Assembly (NCBI RefSeq): GCF_002754245.1
Contig: NZ_PEEX01000001.1
Coordinates: 3,080,001 to 3,144,000, forward strand
Direction: 5' to 3'
DNA from: Chryseobacterium sp. 52
GTDB lineage: Bacteria > Bacteroidota > Bacteroidia > Flavobacteriales > Weeksellaceae
DNA length: 64,000 nt
In this document: positions 32,406 to 41,763 of the stretch, piece by piece
Numbering within the stretch: position 1 is the first letter of the stretch
How the letters are laid out: the number at the start of each line of letters is the position of its first letter
Translations under genes and position numbers: made by a program
Notes under the pieces: model-generated
Database searches by the model: none
Told to the model about the DNA's origin: nothing
What the model saw: the letters and a program-made list of their open reading frames with translations, nothing else

Positions 32406-32762
32406 TTATTTTGTTAAAGATTTAGCAAAATCACTCCATGCTCCGCCATTATGTACATGCTTAAAGCCTCTTTCTTTTAAAATATTTTCGGCTTTTACAC
32501 TGCGTAATCCGTGTGAACATACTGTGATATAGGTCTTTTCCAGATCAAGCTCAGCATATCTTTCCCTGATAGTTCCCAAAGAAATATTGAGGGAACCTTC
32601 AATATGCCCCATTTTGTATTCCTGTTCGGTTCTTACATCGAGAATAACAGCACCTTTTTTTATTAATTGGGGCAAATCATTGTCCAGTGTCTGATACGTG
32701 TAAACACGGTAAGCTGCATAAAGGGTTAAGATAATCCCCCCAAAAATCAATATACTTTTCAT
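32406..32762 (-). CDS. Membrane-anchored single-domain rhodanese
   Basis: 118 residues with an N-terminal membrane segment (SILIFGGIILTLYAAYRVY) and one rhodanese domain. The active-site loop is CSHGLRS, with Cys in VCSHG (about residue 84). The domain probably faces the periplasm and handles sulfane sulfur or thiol exchange. It is the last gene of a three-gene run that begins at 33522. Its ATG overlaps the stop of the preceding gene by 4 bp. Confidence 0.85.
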   Translation of the reverse strand: MKSILIFGGIILTLYAAYRVYTYQTLDNDLPQLIKKGAVILDVRTEQEYKMGHIEGSLNISLGTIRERYAELDLEKTYITVCSHGLRSVKAENILKERGFKHVHNGGAWSDFAKSLTK

Positions 32763-33061
32763 AATCTGCTTAAAATTTTCTTGTCAATGTAAAAGGTTCC
32801 AAAAGGAATGAAACAGGCCAGAATTACTTTCCAGGTAGTTTCTTTGAATTTCCACTGCTTTTCAACGCCTACGCTTAAGGTATTAAAAAGGAATAGCAAG
32901 AACAGAGTTCCGTGAACCGGGCCCATTACTCTTACAAGAGAAGGGTTTCCCAGCCAGTACTTTACAGGAACTGCAACGAATACTAATGTCAGTAATGAGA
33001 TTCCTTCTAAAATAGCCAGAATTCTCAGGCGTCCGATTTTTGTTTTTAATAAATCTATCAT
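32759..33061 (-). CDS. DUF3817 membrane protein
   Basis: 100 residues with three hydrophobic segments. The N-terminal GRLRILAILEGISLLTLVFVAVPVKY and the motif VRVMGPVHGTLFLLFLFNTL define the DUF3817 family of small integral membrane proteins of unknown function, often near oxidoreductases. It lies 2 bp downstream of the membrane-protein gene and overlaps the rhodanese gene by 4 bp, so the three are co-transcribed. Confidence 0.85.
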   Translation of the reverse strand: MIDLLKTKIGRLRILAILEGISLLTLVFVAVPVKYWLGNPSLVRVMGPVHGTLFLLFLFNTLSVGVEKQWKFKETTWKVILACFIPFGTFYIDKKILSRL

Positions 33062-33063
33062 AA

Positions 33064-33522
33064 TTATCTGAAGTATGGTCTGTTAACAAGAGGAGAGAAT
33101 GGCCACGGAATCGCCATAAAAATCACTGCCAGAGCAATTGTAAACCAGATGAGCATGGTTTTGAATTTTTCTCTGTCCGTATTTTTTCTTTTGGCTAAAG
33201 CGGAACCTATGGTAACCAGTACAATTGCTGTCATCATAAGCAGGGCATGGATCAGTCCGAAGAAAAGCAGGTCTAATGATGATTTGGCTTCGCTGAAGTT
33301 TTTCCAGAAATACTTTATAATTGGGCTTTGTGAATACAGAATAATACCTAAAATCAATTGAATATGGGCAATAGTAGCGGTCCAGTGCCGGACGGAATCA
33401 TCTGTCTTCGAAAATACTTTACCTGAAAAATATCCTTTATAAGCCCTGAATATTGCATAAAAAAGACTTAATAAAACGATCCACCGAAATGTGGAATGAA
33501 GAAATGTAAGCGTCTGGTACAT
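33064..33522 (-). CDS. Four-helix membrane protein (cytochrome-b-like)
   Basis: 152 residues from the ATG at 33522 (MYQTLTFLHSTFRWIVLLSL); an upstream in-frame TTG is inside the promoter and is rejected. Four or five hydrophobic segments carry histidines in or near the membrane (LHSTFRW, RHWTATIAHIQ, LIHALLMM), and for this reason relatives are sometimes named cytochrome b; haem binding is not proven. It is the first gene of the operon with DUF3817 and rhodanese genes and follows the TetR operator. Confidence 0.75.
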   Translation of the reverse strand: MYQTLTFLHSTFRWIVLLSLFYAIFRAYKGYFSGKVFSKTDDSVRHWTATIAHIQLILGIILYSQSPIIKYFWKNFSEAKSSLDLLFFGLIHALLMMTAIVLVTIGSALAKRKNTDREKFKTMLIWFTIALAVIFMAIPWPFSPLVNRPYFR

Positions 33523-33543
33523 TATTATTGTTTTAGAACGCTT

Positions 33544-33581
33544 CAAAGGTAAAACAAAAACATACTAATTAGTATGTTTTT
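33544..33581 (-). promoter_or_regulatory. TetR-type operator and -7 box of the rhodanese operon
   Basis: A 26-bp perfect palindrome (33556-33581; core ACATACTAATTAGTATGT) is followed on the minus strand by the -7 box TACCTTTG (33544-33551). The palindrome covers the spacer and -33 region, so a bound repressor would shut the promoter. It is 11 bp from the stop of the TetR gene. Confidence 0.65.
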
Positions 33582-33591
33582 TAGTAAAAAA

Positions 33592-34182
33592 TTATTGCAA
33601 AGAATTGAAATAAGACTTAAGTCCTTTTAAATAAATAAGATACACTGATTTTGAATTCTCCAGTTTACCTAAGTTTCTTACACCCCAATAGCCTGAAATG
33701 ACAAAAACGGCAATTTCTTTGGGATCAACATCTTCTTTTACAGTACCTGTTTTCTTTCCGTTTTCAACACACTTCATAATGGTGTCTTCCCATTGCACGG
33801 AAAGCTCGTTCAAAGCTTTGGTAAAATCTACATTCCAGGGTGCCATTTCCTGGGTAAAGTTGGAAGTGGGGCATCCGTATTCAACTTTTAAGAAATCGTT
33901 ATCCATGAGGATGTTGTATAGCAGATCATAGATGCTTTTGAAAGGATTCCCACTGTTGAGAAGCGGTTCTATAAAAGTGCTTTTGAAGTTGTTCTTCATC
34001 AGCTCATTGATGATGGCCAGTCCCATCTCATCTTTTGTTTTAAAATGATAATAGAAAGCGCCTTTTGTCACCTGTGTTGTGGCAATAATTTCATCAATAC
34101 TCGTGGTCTGGTACCCTTTCATATAGATCAGTTCAAAGGCTTTCTGAAGGATGTTCAAACGGGTTACTTCTGATTTTTTCAT
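33592..34182 (-). CDS. TetR/AcrR-family repressor
   Basis: 196 residues. The N-terminal helix-turn-helix (TRLNILQKAFELIYMKGYQT then SIDEIIATTQVTKGAFYYHFKTKDEM, about 5-55) is textbook TetR. The C-terminal ligand domain carries no clue to the inducer. It reads in the same direction as the membrane/DUF3817/rhodanese genes and is divergent from an MFS efflux pump. The 26-bp palindrome next to its stop suggests the membrane-protein operon as target; the pump may be a second one, but no similar palindrome is visible in front of it. Confidence 0.9.
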   Translation of the reverse strand: MKKSEVTRLNILQKAFELIYMKGYQTTSIDEIIATTQVTKGAFYYHFKTKDEMGLAIINELMKNNFKSTFIEPLLNSGNPFKSIYDLLYNILMDNDFLKVEYGCPTSNFTQEMAPWNVDFTKALNELSVQWEDTIMKCVENGKKTGTVKEDVDPKEIAVFVISGYWGVRNLGKLENSKSVYLIYLKGLKSYFNSLQ

Positions 34183-34335
34183 TGGGATATGCAGACTTTA
34201 ATGCAAAGGAACGGAATTTTTGTTCAAAAAAACAAACTATCATTATTCTGATACTACGCTAGAATTTAACTTATTTTTATAATACAATAATTCATCGGAA
34301 ATTTGCTTCGTCAAACTCAACAAAATTATAACGAA

Positions 34336-35556
34336 ATGAATTATCAAAATGAAATACAAATGAAACCGGAATCAAATCTAAAAAGTAAAGGTCTTCCGGC
34401 AGCATTATGGGCACTTACAATCAGTGCCTTTGGAATAGGAACTACAGAGTTCGTGATTGTGGGGCTTCTTCCAACAGTAGCGGGAGATCTGGGCATCAGT
34501 ATTCCGTCTGCAGGACTTCTGGTAAGTCTATATGCGATTGGAGTGGCTATCGGAGCGCCTATACTGACTGCATTAACTGGAAAAATACCACGTAAGATCC
34601 TTTTGATTTCCATTATGCTTTTATTCGTTATTGGAAACGGACTGGCTTCCATCGCTCCTGGGTTTATCACACTGGTGATGGCCAGGATTCTGACAGGATT
34701 TGCGCACGGGGTTTATTTTTCAATCGGTTCAACCATTGCTGCGTCACTGGTTCCGGAAGAGAAAAGAGCCACTGCCATTTCAATTATGTTTGCCGGGCTT
34801 ACTTTAGCTATTGTAACCGGAGTTCCTCTGGGAACTTTTATAGGACAGCATTTTGGATGGAGAGCTACTTTTATAGGGGTTTCTATTTTGGGAATGATAG
34901 GTTTAATAGCGAGTCTCTTACTGGTTCCGAATCATCTTAAAAGCGGAAAAACGGCGTCTTTAAAAAGTCTTCCGAAAGTATTTGGAAATAAACGTTTAAT
35001 TTTTGCATTCTTAATGACTGCGATGGGGTATGGGGGAACATTTGTGGTGTTTACTTATTTATCACCCATCTTACAGGAGATCACAGGATTTCAGGAATCT
35101 ACGGTTACTTTTATTCTGCTTATCTACGGAATAGCCATTGCTTTAGGAAATCTTCTGGGTGGAAAAACAGCCAATAAAAACCCTTTAAAAGCACTTTTAT
35201 GGATGTTTGCAGCTCAGGGACTGGTATTACTGGCCTTTTATTTCACAGCAAGTAATCAAATCTTAAGCATTATCACTTTGTTTCTTTTAGGAGGTCTTTC
35301 TTTTGCAACGGTACCGGGTCTTCAGCTTTTGGTGGTTCAGATTGCAGAAAAAGAGCTTCCGGGAACCGAAGATGTAGCGTCAGGAATTAATATTGCCGCC
35401 TTCAATATAGGAATTGCTATAGGATCTTATACCGGAGGTCTTGCGGTAACTTCTTCACTGGGACTGGCAAGTACGCCATGGATGGGAGCTTTATTTTTAT
35501 TGGTGACGGTATTGATAACGCTTTACAGCATCCGTTTGAGTAAAAATCAAAAATAA
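34336..35556 (+). CDS. MFS efflux transporter (AraJ/sugar-efflux type)
   Basis: 406 residues from the ATG at 34336. The 11 upstream codons begin with a TTG and look non-coding. About twelve membrane segments with the motif A-like GKIPRKILLIS and the N-terminal GIGTTEFVIVGLLPTVAGDLGIS, typical of the AraJ/YdhP group of drug-proton antiporters. The gene faces away from a TetR regulator 154 bp upstream. Substrate probably a xenobiotic, by analogy. A weak hairpin at 35582-35608 follows. Confidence 0.87.
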   Translation: MNYQNEIQMKPESNLKSKGLPAALWALTISAFGIGTTEFVIVGLLPTVAGDLGISIPSAGLLVSLYAIGVAIGAPILTALTGKIPRKILLISIMLLFVIGNGLASIAPGFITLVMARILTGFAHGVYFSIGSTIAASLVPEEKRATAISIMFAGLTLAIVTGVPLGTFIGQHFGWRATFIGVSILGMIGLIASLLLVPNHLKSGKTASLKSLPKVFGNKRLIFAFLMTAMGYGGTFVVFTYLSPILQEITGFQESTVTFILLIYGIAIALGNLLGGKTANKNPLKALLWMFAAQGLVLLAFYFTASNQILSIITLFLLGGLSFATVPGLQLLVVQIAEKELPGTEDVASGINIAAFNIGIAIGSYTGGLAVTSSLGLASTPWMGALFLLVTVLITLYSIRLSKNQK

Positions 35557-35581
35557 TTTTCTCCTGTTTTTTATATTTTCA

Positions 35582-35608
35582 AGGACTGTCCGTAACCGGG
35601 CAGTCTTT
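35582..35608 (+). terminator. Hairpin after the MFS gene
   Basis: GGACTG and CAGTC arms around CCG-TAAC-CGG, followed by TTTTG; a plausible terminator about 25 bp past the stop. Confidence 0.5.
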
Positions 35609-35719
35609 TGTCTGTATTATAATCACAAGGGTATACAAAGAAAGATGATGAGATGAAATTTTAAAGAAAAAGAAAGCGGCTTCGTTTGCTTTTGAAATAC
35701 AAATTTTAGATTTGGGTCG

Positions 35720-36364
35720 TTATAGCTCATGAATTTCAGAGTCTGTAAATACAAAGAATTTACCCCCTTTAGGAATGTTTTTGGTGTCTAATCCTGTAAA
35801 TTCACTGAATGCAGGCAGCAGCAACTGCTTCTCAGTCTGAACAAAACAGGGCAGTCTGATATTTTTCACAGAAGAATTTAATATAACACCCGGATGAATG
35901 TGTCCTGTGATCTGGAATTCGGGTAATCTTGTATCAAAATCATGAATAAATGTGAAACCATGAATTGTTAAATGATCTGCTTTGAAATGTAAACATAATT
36001 TTTTCTCCAGTGTTTCTGATAAACGATCGTGATTTCCTTCGATAAGGAAAAACTGAAGATCGGGATATTGATTTTTCCAGTTGCAGAATTTGTCCACATC
36101 TGAGTTGTCTCCGGCATGAAGAAGGTCTCCAACGATTATAAATTTTTCCGGTTGAAAATACTCAATAAGAAAGGAAAGCCTTTCCAGATCACTTTTCATA
36201 ATATGATTGGCCAGAGCAATACCGTTTTTTCGGAAATGGGCTGTTTTTCCAATGTGGAGATCAGACAGAATCAATGCTTTCTCTCTTTTCCAAAATGCTG
36301 CACGCTGATTGGTTAAAGTGAAAATTTCGTTGTTAAAGGGGATATGTTTTACTGCAATGTTCAT
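35720..36364 (-). CDS. pdeM: Ligase-associated DNA-damage-response phosphoesterase PdeM
   Basis: 214-residue calcineurin-like metallophosphoesterase. The metal ligands appear in order: DLHIGK (about 34-39), GDLLHAGDN, EGNHDRLS and TGHIHPG. It belongs to the small phosphoesterase group that is conserved next to a bacterial ATP-dependent DNA ligase, an Lhr-like helicase and an MBL exonuclease. It probably trims DNA ends. It is 144 bp downstream of the helicase gene and, unlike the other three, may have its own promoter; two copies of GTAAAATGTA (36374-36383 and 36388-36397) lie just upstream of its start. Confidence 0.92.
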   Translation of the reverse strand: MNIAVKHIPFNNEIFTLTNQRAAFWKREKALILSDLHIGKTAHFRKNGIALANHIMKSDLERLSFLIEYFQPEKFIIVGDLLHAGDNSDVDKFCNWKNQYPDLQFFLIEGNHDRLSETLEKKLCLHFKADHLTIHGFTFIHDFDTRLPEFQITGHIHPGVILNSSVKNIRLPCFVQTEKQLLLPAFSEFTGLDTKNIPKGGKFFVFTDSEIHEL

Positions 36365-36508
36365 GCTTTTTTTGTAAAATGTAGGATGTAAAATGTATTA
36401 ATGATTTTTACAAAATGAAATCTTTGTGCGACAATAAATACCACGAAAGCTCTCATCCCGAAAACAAATCTATCAATAATTATTTATAATTTTAAAATCC
36501 GGAACTTC

Positions 36509-38956
36509 TCAAATACTCTTCCTCGCCTGTTCCACCATTTTCCTGATTCTCGCATCCAGGCTTTCGCTTGAAAGGGTCTGTCTGAGGCTGTCTACTTTTA
36601 TCGGGAAGCTCAGAGGAGTAAAGGTATGGGAATGTTTTAAAATGATTTTTGAGTGTTCAATTCTTTTAAAGGCTTCCACAAGACGCTGCTCCTGAAGCTG
36701 CATATTGAAAACTTCGGTATAGGCCTGTCTTACCAGAAAATGGTCAGGATCATGATCTTCAAGCACTTTAAAAATAAGTCCTGCGGAGCTCTGCAAAGAT
36801 TTATTGGAACGCTGTTTTCCTGCATAATTCTGAATCACCATACCGGAAATCACGGCGATATCTCTAAACTTTCTTCGTGCCATTTCTGCGGAATTGATAC
36901 TGGCAATCACATCATTCATCAGATTCTCCCGGGTCAGAATTTTATCCAGATTATCTTCATTCAAAGGAATTTCTTTATCGCTGAACAGCTCAAAACCATA
37001 ATCATTCATAGCCATTGAAAAAGAGATTGGAGCCAGTTTTGAAATGCGGTAAGCAATTAATGCGGCCATTACCTCGTGTACCAAACGGCCTTCAAAAGGG
37101 TACATAAACAGGTGATATCCTTCACGGTTTTTGATGAATTCCACCAGAAATTCATTGTCTTTGGGAATATGGGAGTTTTTCTCCTGACTGACTAATAAAG
37201 GATGTAAAAATTGAAGTTCCTTTTCTGAAGCTTTCGGGTTTAAAGCATGGGAAAGCTTTTCTCTTAAAAAATGTCCTAAATTGGAGCTTAAAGGTAACCT
37301 TCCACCCAGATAACTCGGAGCGATTGCTCTGCCTTTTGCAGCCCGGACATACACCGTCATATCTTTGATCATAGCGACTTCAAGGGTTCGTCCTGCCAGA
37401 ATAAATTTTTCTTCTTTTTTTAATTTTGATATAAAATATTCCTCTACCATTCCGATATATCCGCCAGAAATAAATTTTACTTTCAGCATGGCATCGCTTA
37501 CAATAACACCCATGTTCATGCGGTGGAGCATGGCAATCTTTCGTGAGGTTACTGTATAAAGACCGTCTTCCATAATAACGATTTTATGGAATTCTTCATA
37601 GCTTTTTAAAACACTTCCGCCAATGGTCAGGAAGTCCAGAATACTTTTCCATTCTTCCTCCATGATTTCCTGAAAAGCAAATACTTTTTTGATCCTCTCC
37701 AATGTTTCATCAGGATAAAATCCGTCACCAACCGCTAAAGTCATAAGAAACTGAACCAGTACATCAAAACATAAGACTTGCGGCTCACGGGGTTCTATCA
37801 CTTTCTGTCTGACAGCTTCCTTCAAGGCTGCTACTTCGATAAGCTCAAGAGAATGGGTAGGAACACAGTAAATTTTAGAGGTTTCAAAAGGGGAGTGCCC
37901 GCTCCGTCCGGCCCGCTGCAGAAATCTGGCGACGCCTTTTGCAGAGCCAATCTGAATCACGGTGTCTACGGGTTTAAAATCAATTCCAAGATCTAAAGAT
38001 GAAGTAGAGACAACGGCTTTGAGCTTTCCAGCACTTAAATTTTCTTCGATCCAGATTCGTAAATGTGCGTCAATGGAACTGTGGTGAATAGCAATCTGAC
38101 CAGCAAAATCGGGATAGGCACTCAACAGAAGCTGATACCACATCTCGCTCTGGCTTCTGGTATTGGTAAACACGATAGTAGATTTTGATTCAAGAATAAT
38201 AGGAACTATTTTATCGGCTAATTTTGCGCCCAAATGTCCTGCCCAGGGAAGAATTTCAAGCTCATCAGGAATCACAGGAATAATGTCTATTTTTTTATGC
38301 TCCTTGGCTGTAATCTTTGTTTTTTTGATATCATATGGAATAAGAACGTCCATTGCTTCATCCAGATTTCCGATGGTTGCTGTAATTCCCCAGATTTTTA
38401 TTTTCGGAATGTATTTTCTGAGCTGAGAAATACCCAGTTCAACCATAACACCGCGTTTTGAACCCAATAGTTCGTGCCATTCGTCAACGGCAATACATTT
38501 CATATCCTGGAAAAATCTCGCATGATTTTTTTGTCCCAGAAGCAAATGAAGACTTTCCGGGGTGACAACCAGGATTTCAGGCATATTTTTGACCTGTTGC
38601 AGCTTTACTTTTGGATCTGTATCCCCATTTCTGACTCCAACACTCCAGTCCAGGCCGATCTCATCCATCGCTTCCTGCATGGCTTTAGCAATATCCTTAG
38701 ACAAAGAACGGAGAGGGGTGATCCATATCATTTTCAGCCCTTTTTTATAATTTTCAGGATGGTTCATGAAGTCTGAAATCAGGGCAAGAAAAACAGAGAA
38801 CGTTTTTCCGAACCCGGTGGGGGCCACGACCATTCCACTGTAGCCGTTTCCAAATTTCTGCCAGGTATCCATCTGAAATTTGAAAGGGGAAATACCTTTA
38901 TCGGCCATCCATTGCTGAATGACTTTGAATCCGTTAGTATTTTCAAATGTTTTCAA
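36509..38956 (-). CDS. Ligase-associated DEXH-box (Lhr-like) helicase
   Basis: 815 residues. Motif I VVAPTGFGKTFSVF lies near residue 43-56 and motif II is VDEWHELLG. SATIG-like motif III follows, and motif VI is QRAGRSGHS. The Lhr-type winged-helix and beta-barrel region and the C-terminal domain (about 430-815) make up the rest. This is the Lhr-core type linked to DNA ligase in Bacteroidota and other phyla. It probably unwinds damaged DNA for joining. It is separated by 1 bp from the ligase gene, so the two are co-transcribed. Confidence 0.93.
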   Translation of the reverse strand: MKTFENTNGFKVIQQWMADKGISPFKFQMDTWQKFGNGYSGMVVAPTGFGKTFSVFLALISDFMNHPENYKKGLKMIWITPLRSLSKDIAKAMQEAMDEIGLDWSVGVRNGDTDPKVKLQQVKNMPEILVVTPESLHLLLGQKNHARFFQDMKCIAVDEWHELLGSKRGVMVELGISQLRKYIPKIKIWGITATIGNLDEAMDVLIPYDIKKTKITAKEHKKIDIIPVIPDELEILPWAGHLGAKLADKIVPIILESKSTIVFTNTRSQSEMWYQLLLSAYPDFAGQIAIHHSSIDAHLRIWIEENLSAGKLKAVVSTSSLDLGIDFKPVDTVIQIGSAKGVARFLQRAGRSGHSPFETSKIYCVPTHSLELIEVAALKEAVRQKVIEPREPQVLCFDVLVQFLMTLAVGDGFYPDETLERIKKVFAFQEIMEEEWKSILDFLTIGGSVLKSYEEFHKIVIMEDGLYTVTSRKIAMLHRMNMGVIVSDAMLKVKFISGGYIGMVEEYFISKLKKEEKFILAGRTLEVAMIKDMTVYVRAAKGRAIAPSYLGGRLPLSSNLGHFLREKLSHALNPKASEKELQFLHPLLVSQEKNSHIPKDNEFLVEFIKNREGYHLFMYPFEGRLVHEVMAALIAYRISKLAPISFSMAMNDYGFELFSDKEIPLNEDNLDKILTRENLMNDVIASINSAEMARRKFRDIAVISGMVIQNYAGKQRSNKSLQSSAGLIFKVLEDHDPDHFLVRQAYTEVFNMQLQEQRLVEAFKRIEHSKIILKHSHTFTPLSFPIKVDSLRQTLSSESLDARIRKMVEQARKSI

Positions 38957-38957
38957 A

Positions 38958-40538
38958 TTATTGAATCAGTTTTTTTATTTCTTCCAATTCGTCTATTTCA
39001 TCTACTGTTTTGTCTTTCCGCCATCTTACAATTCTTGGAAATCTTAATGCCACGCCACTTTTATGCCTGCTGCTGAATCCTATGCCTTCAAAGGCAATTT
39101 CAAAAACGAGCTCGGCTTTCACTGTACGTACAGGACCAAACTTTTCAATCGCATTTTTATTGACAAACTTACTGACTTCCATGATTTCTTTATCCGTAAG
39201 CCCGGAATAGGCTTTGGCAATAGTCACCAGAGAATCTCCGTTTTTTACGGCAAATGTATAGTCGGTGTAGTAAGCACTTCGTCTGCCGCTTCCTTTTTGG
39301 GCATAAATTAATACGGCATCAATAGTTAGCGGGCTTACTTTCCATTTCCACCAATCGCCTTTTTTTCTTCCGGCATGATAGGGTGAGTTCTTTTGTTTCA
39401 GCATCAGACCTTCACTGTTGATCTCCCTTGATTCTTCTCTGATGGTATTCAGATCTTCCCATTTTTCAAAAGCAATGATTTGCGAAAGTTTAATATTTTG
39501 AGGGGTTTCATTCAAGAGTAATTCTTCCAGCATGGCGCGTCTGGCGGCAATAGATTTTTCCCTAAGATCAGTTCCTTCAAGCTCCAGGAGATCATAGACA
39601 AAGACTTCTATCGGAATATCCATCAGCATTTTTTTAGTTAAAGTTTTTCTGTTTAATCTTTTTTGTAACTCGTTGAAATTTAAAATATTGAATTCCTTTA
39701 CCGCAAGTATTTCTCCATCTAAAACAAAGTTGCCTTTCATAGCTTGTACTGCCTCTTTAATTTCAGGAAACTGATCTGTGACGAGTTCTTCCCCTCTTGA
39801 CCAGATAAAGACCTCATCATTCCTTCGGATGATCTGTCCACGGATTCCGTCCCATTTATATTCTATCTGCCATTCTTCCGGTTTCCCCAGTTCATCCAGT
39901 TCTTTTTCCAATGGATAAGCCAAACAGAAAGGATAGGGTTTTGAATTGTCAGGGTTCACATTTTCAGCTGAAATCAGTTCCTGAAATGAAACTTCACCCG
40001 GGAGCCATTTTCCCATCAGGCTATGCATCAGCGTACTTGATTCCTGTCCGGAGAATTTTGTCAGGGCATTAATTAAAGTTTTATCAGAGACCCCAATTCT
40101 AAAGCTTCCCCCTAATAATTTATTAAAAATCAACCGTTCTGTGTAATCCAAGCCGTTCCAGGATTTTAAAACGAATTGTTTTTTCTCTGTTTCTGATTGG
40201 TCTTTTAAATGAACAATATCATTCATCCATCGGGAAAGGCTACGGTCAATCTTTTCTGAAGGAGGAGGAAGGATCAGTGAAAGTGTTTCTCCCAAATCTC
40301 CGACTGATGAATAGCTTTCCTGAAAGAGCCAAAAGGGGAGTTTGGTGATTTCCAGAGCCCATTCTTTCATATAACTGGTATTGACATTCCTTTTGGGTCT
40401 CTTCCCGGTAAACAGAGCGATGAACCATACTTTATCTTCATCCGGAGCACGTTCCAGATAATCGATGATAGCGTCTATTTTAGCATTGGTTTTATTCGTC
40501 GTTTCCAAAGCATTAATCAGGTCTGCAAAATGTTTCAT
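38958..40538 (-). CDS. ATP-dependent DNA ligase (ligase-associated repair set)
   Basis: 526 residues. The adenylation lysine is in EYKWDGIRGQI (KWDG, near residue 228), followed by motifs SRGEELVTDQFPE, LDGEILAV and GLMLKQKNSPYHAGRKKGDWWKWK. An N-terminal helical domain (about 1-200) resembles archaeal and eukaryotic ligase I DNA-binding domains. It seals nicks and is separate from the NAD-dependent replicative ligase. It overlaps the exonuclease gene by 4 bp (ATGA) and abuts the helicase gene. Confidence 0.94.
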   Translation of the reverse strand: MKHFADLINALETTNKTNAKIDAIIDYLERAPDEDKVWFIALFTGKRPKRNVNTSYMKEWALEITKLPFWLFQESYSSVGDLGETLSLILPPPSEKIDRSLSRWMNDIVHLKDQSETEKKQFVLKSWNGLDYTERLIFNKLLGGSFRIGVSDKTLINALTKFSGQESSTLMHSLMGKWLPGEVSFQELISAENVNPDNSKPYPFCLAYPLEKELDELGKPEEWQIEYKWDGIRGQIIRRNDEVFIWSRGEELVTDQFPEIKEAVQAMKGNFVLDGEILAVKEFNILNFNELQKRLNRKTLTKKMLMDIPIEVFVYDLLELEGTDLREKSIAARRAMLEELLLNETPQNIKLSQIIAFEKWEDLNTIREESREINSEGLMLKQKNSPYHAGRKKGDWWKWKVSPLTIDAVLIYAQKGSGRRSAYYTDYTFAVKNGDSLVTIAKAYSGLTDKEIMEVSKFVNKNAIEKFGPVRTVKAELVFEIAFEGIGFSSRHKSGVALRFPRIVRWRKDKTVDEIDELEEIKKLIQ

Positions 40539-41626
40539 GGCTCCGGATTTTCAGTGATTTCTTTTTCAGATTCTTCTTCATCTTCACCGAAAAGGGTTTC
40601 GATGACATCTGCTTTAATACCAATTTCGTTGAGATATTTTGAGAAAATTTCAGTCTGTCCGTGGGTAACATGTACAATTTCTGCTTCCGTAGCTTTTACA
40701 GCCTGTAACAATCCTTTCCAGTCTGCGTGATCACTCATGGCAAATCCTGCATCTGCACTGCGCCATCTTCTGGCTCCGCGTACCTGCATCCATCCTGAAC
40801 AAATGGCTGTTGCGGCATCCGGTATTTTTCTTATGATACTGCTATCCAGTAAAGCTGGCGGAACAATAACTATTTCATGCTGTACTTCTTTTGGATTGTC
40901 TTTAAAATAAGCGATCTTATAATCCGGAAGATTAATTCCTGCGGATTCAAAAGCTTCATTCAATTTTCCGATGGAATTGTGAACATATATTTTCCCTAAT
41001 CCTTCTACAGCTTTCATAATGCGCTGTGCTTTTCCCAGCGAATATCCTATAAAAACTGATGTTTTTGAATTTTCCTGATTTTTCAATACCCAGGTCTGAA
41101 GCTTTTTATTGAGATCCGGAACCTCCAGCCAATTGTAGATAGGCAGTCCAAATGTACTTTCTGTCACAAATTCATTACATTTTACCAGTTCAAAAGGGGT
41201 ACTCAATCCATCATCCTGTACTTTATAATCACCTGAAATAACGGTAACATAGCCTTTGTATTCTAATCTTACCTGAGCTGACCCGATAATATGACCTGCC
41301 GGATGCAGTGAAACTTTCACACCGTTAAGAATAACGGTTTCAGCATATTCAACACTCTGGCATTCAATATTCATCCCGATCCTTTGATACAGAATTGGCT
41401 TTGTATAATGGTGACAAAGGTATTTTTTCATTCCCCAGCGGGCATGATCAGCATGTCCATGGGTAATGACTGCTAAATCTACCGGTCTCCAGGGATCAAT
41501 ATAAAATTTTCCCTGCGGACAGTAAATCCCTTTTTTTGTGAATGTGATTAGTTTCAATGGTGTTATTGGTTTATATTTTACATTCAAAAATCCCACCAAA
41601 TTAGTATGATTTATAAATTTTATCAT
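40535..41626 (-). CDS. Ligase-associated MBL-fold exonuclease
   Basis: 363 residues of a beta-CASP/metallo-beta-lactamase nuclease. ITHGHADHARWG (about 50-61) is the HxHxDH zinc motif, HPAGHIIGSAQV and the late SDHADW and VTHGQTE complete the sites. Family members usually begin near KLITFTKKGIYCPQG, so the first 24 residues may be untranslated; an in-frame TTG sits there, and the ATG at 41626 is used for lack of better evidence. It is the first gene of the operon and overlaps the ligase gene by 4 bp. Confidence 0.9.
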   Translation of the reverse strand: MIKFINHTNLVGFLNVKYKPITPLKLITFTKKGIYCPQGKFYIDPWRPVDLAVITHGHADHARWGMKKYLCHHYTKPILYQRIGMNIECQSVEYAETVILNGVKVSLHPAGHIIGSAQVRLEYKGYVTVISGDYKVQDDGLSTPFELVKCNEFVTESTFGLPIYNWLEVPDLNKKLQTWVLKNQENSKTSVFIGYSLGKAQRIMKAVEGLGKIYVHNSIGKLNEAFESAGINLPDYKIAYFKDNPKEVQHEIVIVPPALLDSSIIRKIPDAATAICSGWMQVRGARRWRSADAGFAMSDHADWKGLLQAVKATEAEIVHVTHGQTEIFSKYLNEIGIKADVIETLFGEDEEESEKEITENPEP

Positions 41627-41680
41627 AAAGTATGGTATGTAAAAATAGATACTTGACTTCTTTATTTATTTTGAGCTTTC

Positions 41681-41713
41681 CACCAATAAAATTTTGAACT
41701 TCTCACCAATAAA
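41681..41713 (+). promoter_or_regulatory. Direct repeats ahead of the SDR operon
   Basis: CACCAATAAA occurs at 41681-41690 and again at 41704-41713, 23 bp apart, on either side of a near -7 sequence AAATTTTG. Direct repeats about two helical turns apart are the usual AraC-type operator pattern, and an AraC gene ends this operon. Confidence 0.4.
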
Positions 41714-41763
41714 GCTGCCTTCAGAAAAAGTGAAATTTGTATCAGTAACAATAAGAAAACAAA

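Noticed and set aside
36509..38956. Considering the Lhr-like helicase at 36509 as part of a defence island
   Set aside because: Its tight linkage to the ligase and exonuclease places it in the known ligase-associated DNA repair set.
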